Assembly (NCBI GenBank): GCA_016206755.1
Contig: JACQQZ010000118.1
Location: 1-10,851 of the forward strand
DNA length: 10,851 nt
Direction: 5' to 3'
Source of the DNA: Candidatus Omnitrophota bacterium
GTDB taxonomy: Bacteria > Omnitrophota > Gorgyraeia > 1-14-0-20-64-10 > JACQQZ01
Below the pieces are notes generated by a model that was not told where the DNA came from, did not search any database, and saw only the letters and a program-made list of their open reading frames with translations. Below, piece after piece: positions 6,038 through 10,851 of the stretch (the stretch's first letter is position 1; the number at the start of each line of letters is the position of its first letter). Position numbers and translations under genes: made by a program.

Positions 6038-7622
6038 GCCGGAAATGCCGCTGCCCCGTCAAAACCATGGCCACCTTGCCCCGGTCCGCAGCAGCAATCA
6101 CCTCTTTGTCTCGAATCGACCCGCCCGGCTGGACAATGGCGCGGATGCCGGCGCGCACCGCCACTTGCACGCCGTCCGCTTTCGGGAAAAATCCGTCGCT
6201 GGCCATCACGGCCCCCTTGGCGCGGCGCCCTGCCTTCTTGAGCGCCAGCGCAGAGCTGTCCACGCGGCTGGTTTGGCCGGCGCCGATCCCCACCGTCTGT
6301 GTCCCCTGCGCCACCACGATCGCGTTGGACTTCACATGCTTGGCGACAAGCCACGCAAAAACCAAACTCTTGAGCTGTTGAGCCGTCGGACGTTTGCGCG
6401 TTGCTGTTTTCCACCGGCTCGCGTCGGCTCCTTCCTGATCCGTATCCTGAATCAAGAAACCTCCCGCCACCGTTTTGACATCGAATCCAGGGCCGTTGCC
6501 TTGGAAAGCAGGAATGCGCAAAATCCGCAAGTTCTTTTTCTGCTGGAGGAGTTTGAGGGCTTGCCTTTCATAACCGGGCGCTGCAATGCACTCCAAAAAT
6601 CCGCTTTTGAGAATCGTTTTGGCGGCGGGGGCGTCCACCACGCGATTGACGCCGATGATGGAGCCAAACGCGGACAAAGGATCGCAGGCGTGGGCCCTTT
6701 CAAAAGCCGGTTTCAAAGCGGCGGCGCAGGCAACGCCGCATGGATTGGTGTGCTTGAGGATGGCCGCGCACGGCTCTTTGAATTCATTGACCAAACTCCA
6801 AGCGGCAGACAAATCCAAGAGATTGTTGAATGACAGATGCTTTCCGTGGAGCTGGGTCGCAGCGGCAAGACCAACGGGCGCCGGCGAATTCTCCGGTGCG
6901 GGCATGCCCACGGGCGGAAAAGTTTGATAGAACGCGCCGCGCTGATGCGGATTCTCACCGTAGCGCAAATCCTGGACTTTGACCGCCTGGAAAGCAATGC
7001 GCTCGGCCAAGGGGGCTTTCGCATCGGGACTGCGGCGGCTTCGCAAGTAGTGATGAATGGCGGTGTCGTACCAAGCGGTATGCCCAAAGGATTCGACGGC
7101 CAAATTGTACAAGGTTTGATCGGACAAACGGCCTTTCTGCTTTTCCAATTCGGCCAAGACTTGCGCGTATCGGGAAGGTTGGCAAACCACGCCGACGCTT
7201 TTAAAATTCTTTGCCGCCGAGCGCAGCATGGCCGGACCGCCGATGTCAATCTGCTCGATTGCCTCGTCCAGGCCGGCTTTGCCGTCCCGCACCGTGGCTT
7301 CAAACGGATAAAGATTGACGACGACCAGGTCAATGAATTCAATGCCGTGGCGTTTGACTTGAGACAGGTGTGCGGGATGGGAACGCTTGGCCAAAATACC
7401 GCCATGGACTTTGGGATGCAGCGTCTTGACGCGGCCCTCAAAAAGCTCGGGGAATCCCGTAAAATCAGAGACCTCCTGCACTTTGATTTGATTGGCCCGC
7501 AAAAGCTTCGCGGTTCCGCCGGTGGAAAGAATCTGAATGCCCAAGCGGCTTAAACCCTGCGCGAATGGCAGGAGGCCCGTTTTATCGGAAACGCTGATCA
7601 ACGCCCGTCGAACCGTCGTCAT
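6030..7622 (-). CDS. purH: Bifunctional AICAR transformylase/IMP cyclohydrolase PurH
   Basis: A 530-residue enzyme for the last two steps of IMP synthesis: formyl transfer from 10-formyl-tetrahydrofolate to AICAR, then ring closure. The N-terminal MGS-like cyclohydrolase domain starts '[12 protein letters not shown]' and has '[10 protein letters not shown]' (32-41), '[15 protein letters not shown]' (63-77) and 'VVNLYPF' (101-107). The transformylase domain has '[10 protein letters not shown]' (218-227), 'SFNNLLD' (264-270) and the catalytic 'KHTNPCG' (290-296, Lys290-His291), and ends in '[30 protein letters not shown]'-like family sequence. The frame is open 170 codons upstream, but that part is the shadow of pabC; the ATG at 7622 has AAAGG about nine bases upstream and overlaps pabC by four bases (ATGA). 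Position inside a folate operon fits its use of a folate cofactor. Confidence 0.97.
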   Translation of the reverse strand: [530 protein letters not shown]

Positions 7623-8392
7623 AAAGATGAACCTTTCTTGAACCGGGGGATTAATTTCCGGTAAGCCCGCTGCAATTTCCGGGTGGTCTCCCCCGGACAA
7701 ACTGCGCCGATCCTTCTGCAATCCACCTGGCGGACCGGCACGATGCCGATGAGACTGTTCGTCAAAAATGCTTCCTCGGCCGTAAAGAGCTCGTGGCGGG
7801 TAAAAAGCTGTTCCGCCGCCGGGATTTTCAAGCGCCGCGCCAGGCCCAACAGATTTTCGCGGACGATCCCCGGCAAAACACCCGCCGACACGGGCGGCGT
7901 GACCAAAACTCCTTTTCTCCAAATAAAAATATAGGAGAACGTTCCCTCGGAAACATGCCCCTGCGCATTGCACCAGATCTGCTCGAAGATCCGTTGCGGA
8001 TAAAGCTGTCCCCAGGCCAACACCCCCGGGAGACGATCGCCATGTTTGATCTGGGGCCACTGAGAATGAAAAGACCCTCCCGGACCGACGGCCGTCGCCA
8101 CAGACACGCCTTGCTTCAAGGGGACGCTCCATCGGCGGCCGCGCGGCAAAATCGATTCAGAAACAGTTTGACCTGATGTCGTGACGCCGACACGCACCCC
8201 CCCTTCCCCTGACGGCAATCGCCGGGCGGCCTGACGCACGGAATCCTCCAATGTTCGCGAAGGCAATTTGCGAAGCAATAATTTTTGGGCATCGATCAAG
8301 CGTTTCCAGTGCGCTTGCATCGCCACAGGACGCCCCTCCTGGACGCGAATCGTTTCAAAAATGGAGCATCGCGCGTCATCCCACCAAGGCAT
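7619..8392 (-). CDS. pabC: Class IV aminotransferase-fold enzyme, probable aminodeoxychorismate lyase PabC
   Basis: A 257-residue fold-type IV PLP enzyme. The probable PLP lysine is Lys116 in 'QIKHGDRLPGVLA', which has the K-H-x-x-R-L spacing seen in aminodeoxychorismate lyases rather than the K-x-G-x-N-Y of branched-chain aminotransferases. The 'SEGTFSYIF' stretch (148-156) and 'GVLPGIVRENLL' bind the cofactor phosphate. It would split 4-amino-4-deoxychorismate into p-aminobenzoate and pyruvate. The adjacent pabB gene supports this role. A D-amino-acid or branched-chain aminotransferase is the alternative and is less likely. The ATG at 8392 has GGAAGGG about ten bases upstream and overlaps the end of pabB by 17 bases; its own stop overlaps purH by four. 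Confidence 0.85.
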   Translation of the reverse strand: MPWWDDARCSIFETIRVQEGRPVAMQAHWKRLIDAQKLLLRKLPSRTLEDSVRQAARRLPSGEGGVRVGVTTSGQTVSESILPRGRRWSVPLKQGVSVATAVGPGGSFHSQWPQIKHGDRLPGVLAWGQLYPQRIFEQIWCNAQGHVSEGTFSYIFIWRKGVLVTPPVSAGVLPGIVRENLLGLARRLKIPAAEQLFTRHELFTAEEAFLTNSLIGIVPVRQVDCRRIGAVCPGETTRKLQRAYRKLIPRFKKGSSL

Positions 8393-9815
8393 CTGCCGTC
8401 TTCCCTTCCAGCGCCAACATCAAGGCACGCGCTTTGTGCAGCGTTTCTTCATATTCCCGGGTCGGGTCCGAGTCCGCTACGATTCCCGCGCCGACTTGGA
8501 CGTAAACATTCCCTCCGGTCACAATCGCGCTGCGGATCAGAATGTTCAGGTCCATGTTGCCGGTAAAACTGACGTAGCCGATCGATCCGGTATAAAATTG
8601 CCGGCGGACGGGCTCCAATTCATCGATGATTTCCATGGACCGGATTTTGGGACAACCGGTGATGGTCCCTCCCGGAAACATCGCTCCGACCAAATCCACC
8701 CAATCACGGTCTTCCTGAAGCTTTCCCCGAATGTTCGAGACAATGTGAAAAACATGGGAATAGGCCTCCAGGGCCATCAGGTCGCTGACTTCCACAGAAC
8801 CAAATTCACAGACTCTGCCAAGATCGTTGCGCTCCAAGTCCACCAGCATGAGGTGTTCGGCGCGTTCTTTCGGATTTTGAAGCAATTCTTCTTGCAATTT
8901 TTCATCCTGCCAGTTTTGCCCGGTTCTGGGCCGCGTCCCGGCAATGGGCCGCGTTTCAACGTCGCGACCCATCAATCGAACCAAACGCTCCGGCGAAGCG
9001 CTGACAATTTGGAATTGCCCCATGTCCCAATACGCCGCAAAAGGTGATGGGTTGATCTCGCGCAAGCTTTTGTACAATTGCCAAGGCGGTTGGCGCATCG
9101 GGGCCGTGAAGCGTTGAGACAGGTTGGCTTGATAAATATCGCCGCGGGCGATGTATTCTTTGGCGCGGCGGACCATTTGTTCAAAGGCAGCTTGATTGAT
9201 TTCGGCATGCACCGGCGATGCATCCTGAGGCGTTGTGGAAGAAAGAACGGGGCGGGTCTCTTCCAAACGCCTGGCCAAATTCTGCAAACGCCCTACCCCT
9301 TCGGCGTAAATTTTTTCAACGTCAGATCCAGGAAGCAACCGCGTCAGAACCCAAGCGCAAGACTTCAGATGATCGAAAGCAAACACCGTCTCGTAGCAAG
9401 CGGCAACCAGATCGGGAAGGTTGAGATCATCGCGCGCTTTTTCGGGCAGCCGCTCAAACCACCGTCCGGCGTCGTACCCCAGAGCCAGAACAACGCCTCC
9501 GGAAAAAGGAGGGCTCTCACTGAGCTCAACGGTTTGAAATTCGTTCAGCCGGCGGCGGATTTCGGAAAAAGGATTGCCGTTGCCTCCTTTGGATTGCAAC
9601 GTCCAGGACGGGTCGCATCCAAAGAAAGAGTAACGCCCCGTTACCGGACGCTGACGGCCGCTCTCCAATAAAAACGGGCAGTTGCCGCCGACCAGAGACT
9701 CAAAAGCGGCCGCGGGCGAATCGCAACCCTCCAGCCGCAAGCCCAACGACGCGGCCCGGCCGGACTGGAGAATCTGATAAACAACGGATGGATTTGGGAG
9801 TGTTCGGTGAGACAC
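8376..9815 (-). CDS. pabB: Chorismate-binding enzyme, probable aminodeoxychorismate synthase component I (PabB)
   Basis: A 479-residue member of the TrpE/PabB/isochorismate synthase family. The C-terminal chorismate-binding domain shows 'GDIYQANLSQRF', 'PIAGTRPRTG' (290-299), 'ERAEHLMLVDLERNDLGRV', 'SHVFHIVSNIRG', 'FPGGTITGCPKIRSMEIIDELEP' and 'VQVGAGIVADSDP'. The GGTITGCPK version is typical of PabB, and pabC follows at once, so p-aminobenzoate synthesis is the best call. Two points are odd: the active-site lysine of E. coli PabB (PIKGT) is Ala292 here, as in anthranilate synthases, and the N-terminus has 'LLES' (49-52), which resembles the tryptophan-site motif. TrpE is therefore the alternative. 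No glutaminase subunit (pabA/trpG) is in the window. The start is a GTG, supported by a -10 six bases upstream and by the absence of any Shine-Dalgarno; it heads the five-gene operon. Confidence 0.85.
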   Translation of the reverse strand: MSHRTLPNPSVVYQILQSGRAASLGLRLEGCDSPAAAFESLVGGNCPFLLESGRQRPVTGRYSFFGCDPSWTLQSKGGNGNPFSEIRRRLNEFQTVELSESPPFSGGVVLALGYDAGRWFERLPEKARDDLNLPDLVAACYETVFAFDHLKSCAWVLTRLLPGSDVEKIYAEGVGRLQNLARRLEETRPVLSSTTPQDASPVHAEINQAAFEQMVRRAKEYIARGDIYQANLSQRFTAPMRQPPWQLYKSLREINPSPFAAYWDMGQFQIVSASPERLVRLMGRDVETRPIAGTRPRTGQNWQDEKLQEELLQNPKERAEHLMLVDLERNDLGRVCEFGSVEVSDLMALEAYSHVFHIVSNIRGKLQEDRDWVDLVGAMFPGGTITGCPKIRSMEIIDELEPVRRQFYTGSIGYVSFTGNMDLNILIRSAIVTGGNVYVQVGAGIVADSDPTREYEETLHKARALMLALEGKTADALVG

Positions 9816-9821
9816 GGGAGT

Positions 9822-9849
9822 ATTTTACCCCTGAATTTAGTGCCCCCAA
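9822..9849 (-). promoter_or_regulatory. Promoter of the pab-pur-fol-mnm operon, leaderless layout
   Basis: On the minus strand TTGGGG (9849-9844) and TAAAAT (9827-9822) are 16 bases apart. TAAAAT ends six bases before the GTG start at 9815, and there is no Shine-Dalgarno between them. Transcription would begin at the start codon, as in the M48 and BECR genes of this window. The -10 is good, the -35 only partial. Confidence 0.55.
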
Positions 9850-10114
9850 CAGGAAATTCTAACTTGGAACGCATAAACGGGGATTTGACCTCTTGGTCCC
9901 GAACCCAATTCCTGGAATCCCACCCAGCGCCCTCCGGCGGCGGCCTCGCCGCCTCCGGGTCGGCCATCCGGTGCTGCTGGTGGGAGTTGCGCAGAGGGAA
10001 GCTGCAATTGGGGAGGGATGGTTTTTGCCGGTGGTTATCGCTGATGGGGACCGGTCTGGCCTATTCTGTTAGCCCCGCGTTAGCACGGAAAGGAACGGCA
10101 GGACGGCAGAAAGA
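9850..10114. other. Non-coding stretch between DUF2283 gene and pabB promoter
   Basis: I see no convincing gene in either direction. Open frames crossing it on both strands are low-complexity and resemble no family I know. It contains one compact GC-rich hairpin (GGCGGCG at 9936-9942 with CGCCGCC at 9947-9953, loop GCCT) that lacks a T-run, and a close direct repeat GTTAGC (10069-10074 and 10080-10085 region). The 3' end of the BECR/DUF2283 transcript should lie here, but no clear terminator was found. Confidence 0.5.
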
Positions 10115-10462
10115 TCAGGCGTGGACCCGAACTCTTGAACCGCCGCGTTCGTTCTTCAAGAAATCAAGGAGGGCCTTCTTGGATCGAAACGCGGAGAGAC
10201 TGGCATTCAAATCACGCAAACCCAACTCAAAGAATTCCTCCGCCCCTTCTCGCGCGGTCTTTGAATCCTGCTCCAGCACCTTAACAATCTTGGGATAGGT
10301 GATGCTGAAATTCGTGTGGATGGACCCCACCACCTCCAGAGCATCCGGATCAACGCAGAGAATTTCATCGGCGGAGATCGGAACATTCACCGTCTTGGCC
10401 TGACGGCTCCTGACATAAAGCACATCGCATGGAGCGTCATACCGAAGCATTATTTTTGCCAT
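10115..10462 (-). CDS. DUF2283 domain protein, possible antitoxin partner
   Basis: A 115-residue protein whose N-terminal half (about 1-60) fits DUF2283: 'MLRYDAPCDVLYVRSRQAKTVNVPISADEILCVDPDALEVVGSIHTNFS', a small beta-rich domain with the typical 'YD...DVLYV' opening and 'VDPDALEVVG' turn. The C-terminal half is helical and charged. DUF2283 proteins have no settled function but are often found beside small toxin-like genes. The ATG at 10462 has GGAG eight bases upstream and overlaps the preceding gene by 13 bases; an in-frame ATG at 10450, which forms a TAATG junction with that gene's stop, is an alternative start and is where the domain itself begins. As second gene of a two-gene operon it may be the antitoxin (reverse order, as in higBA); this is inference. 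Confidence 0.75.
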   Translation of the reverse strand: MAKIMLRYDAPCDVLYVRSRQAKTVNVPISADEILCVDPDALEVVGSIHTNFSITYPKIVKVLEQDSKTAREGAEEFFELGLRDLNASLSAFRSKKALLDFLKNERGGSRVRVHA

Positions 10463-10833
10463 ACCTTCTTCTCCTCCGAAATCTTATCTACCGGCGGAAT
10501 GAACGCCACAGGAACGACCGAGGTCACAAACCCTCGCTTGGAGCCCGGTTCATGAACCCAAGCGCTGATGCGCAGGTAGGGGTTCAGCTTGTCCACACCT
10601 TTCCATTCCCTATAGTATACCCGATTCAGCCGATGCGCCTTCTCATTTTGTCGAACCTCGACGGGTTTCTCGATGGTCCCCTTCACATGATCACGGGTGA
10701 AGCGCCCTGTGCGGAATACCCTCTCATCACTCCCCAAAACATGGCCGAACCACACCCGTTTCGTCAGAAGGATTTTGAAACCGTCAGGATCTGCGGCCTC
10801 AAAGAAGGCGGGGCCTAATTTCAGGGCGTTCAT
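10450..10833 (-). CDS. Small BECR-fold-type protein, putative RNase toxin
   Basis: A 127-residue protein. The pattern 'ILLTKRVWFGHVLGSDERVF', then a helix to 'HVKGTIEKPVEVRQ', then 'LNRVYYREW', 'PYLRISAWVH' and 'GFVTSVVPVAFI' resembles the phage Barnase-EndoU-Colicin-RelE (BECR) group: an early His-bearing helix, the 'hxxTIexPxeVr' segment, a Tyr-Tyr-Arg strand and a last strand with Thr/Ser. These proteins are predicted RNases, many in toxin-antitoxin or phage-defence settings. I recognise the pattern but cannot verify the catalytic set. The ATG at 10833 has no Shine-Dalgarno; TATAGT lies six bases upstream. It is complete and overlaps the DUF2283 gene by 13 bases, which points to joint expression at fixed ratio. 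Alternative: a non-toxic member of the same fold. Confidence 0.6.
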   Translation of the reverse strand: MNALKLGPAFFEAADPDGFKILLTKRVWFGHVLGSDERVFRTGRFTRDHVKGTIEKPVEVRQNEKAHRLNRVYYREWKGVDKLNPYLRISAWVHEPGSKRGFVTSVVPVAFIPPVDKISEEKKVWQK

Positions 10834-10839
10834 GCCGGT

Positions 10840-10845
10840 ACTATA
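10840..10845 (-). promoter_or_regulatory. -10 hexamer of the BECR/DUF2283 operon, leaderless layout
   Basis: TATAGT on the minus strand ends six bases before the ATG at 10833, with no ribosome-binding site between. The -35 would lie beyond the window end. The hexamer sits inside a short imperfect inverted repeat (GCCG...CGGC, 10834-10849), a possible but weak operator. Confidence 0.5.
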
Positions 10846-10851
10846 CGGCGC

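Noticed and set aside
7623..8132. 170-codon N-terminal extension of purH
   Set aside because: It is out-of-frame sequence of pabC; the PurH family begins at the ATG at 7622.
9936..9953. GC-rich hairpin as a terminator of the BECR/DUF2283 operon
   Set aside because: No T-run follows on either strand and it lies about 160 bases beyond the stop codon.
9807..10298. 163-codon plus-strand open frame over the pabB-DUF2283 gap
   Set aside because: Low-complexity composition, no Shine-Dalgarno, no recognisable domain, and it runs antisense into the DUF2283 gene.

Overview
The window looks like chromosomal DNA from a moderately GC-rich, free-living bacterium that is probably diderm: it carries a lipoprotein-type M48 protease, an SpeG-free set of core folate, purine and tRNA-modification genes, and a c-di-GMP-type riboswitch. 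I cannot name the lineage from sequence alone. No phage structural gene, integrase, transposase, CRISPR array, rRNA or tRNA was seen.

Layout, left to right. (1) 40-561: a stand-alone ORF6N-domain gene, more AT-rich than the rest, whose stop codon touches a 95-bp inverted-repeat element (561-655); a second perfect stem-loop follows at 659-696. (2) 727-1403, minus strand: a two-gene operon for a small DUF948/YtxG-like membrane protein and a YtxH-like protein. Its 5' leader carries what I read as a GEMM-I (cyclic-di-GMP-I) riboswitch at about 1410-1520, ending some ten bases before the start codon. (3) 1633-3392, plus strand: a lipoprotein M48 metalloprotease overlapping by one base a multi-span membrane protein of the AglD/YbhN/MprF-flippase family. 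(4) 3361-9815, minus strand: five overlapping genes pabB-pabC-purH-folC-mnmE, read right to left. Two make p-aminobenzoate, one adds it (as dihydropteroate) and glutamates into folate, and two consume one-carbon folates (purine synthesis and tRNA wobble-uridine modification). The operon therefore has a single folate theme. (5) 9850-10114: about 265 bases without a convincing gene. (6) 10115-10833, minus strand: two small overlapping genes, a BECR-type putative RNase followed by a DUF2283 protein, which look like a toxin-antitoxin-type pair.

Two features cut across the window. First, three genes at the head of transcription units (1633 plus strand, 9815 minus strand, 10833 minus strand) lack a Shine-Dalgarno sequence and instead have a -10-like TANNNT hexamer exactly six bases before the start codon (TACAAT, TAAAAT, TATAGT), the layout of leaderless transcripts. 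Second, neighbouring genes in operons overlap tightly; purH/folC and folC/mnmE share an identical 8-base ATGGATGA junction.

The most interesting items are the riboswitch-controlled DUF948/YtxH pair, the leaderless start pattern, the BECR/DUF2283 pair, and the PabB whose active-site motif reads PIAGT rather than PIKGT.
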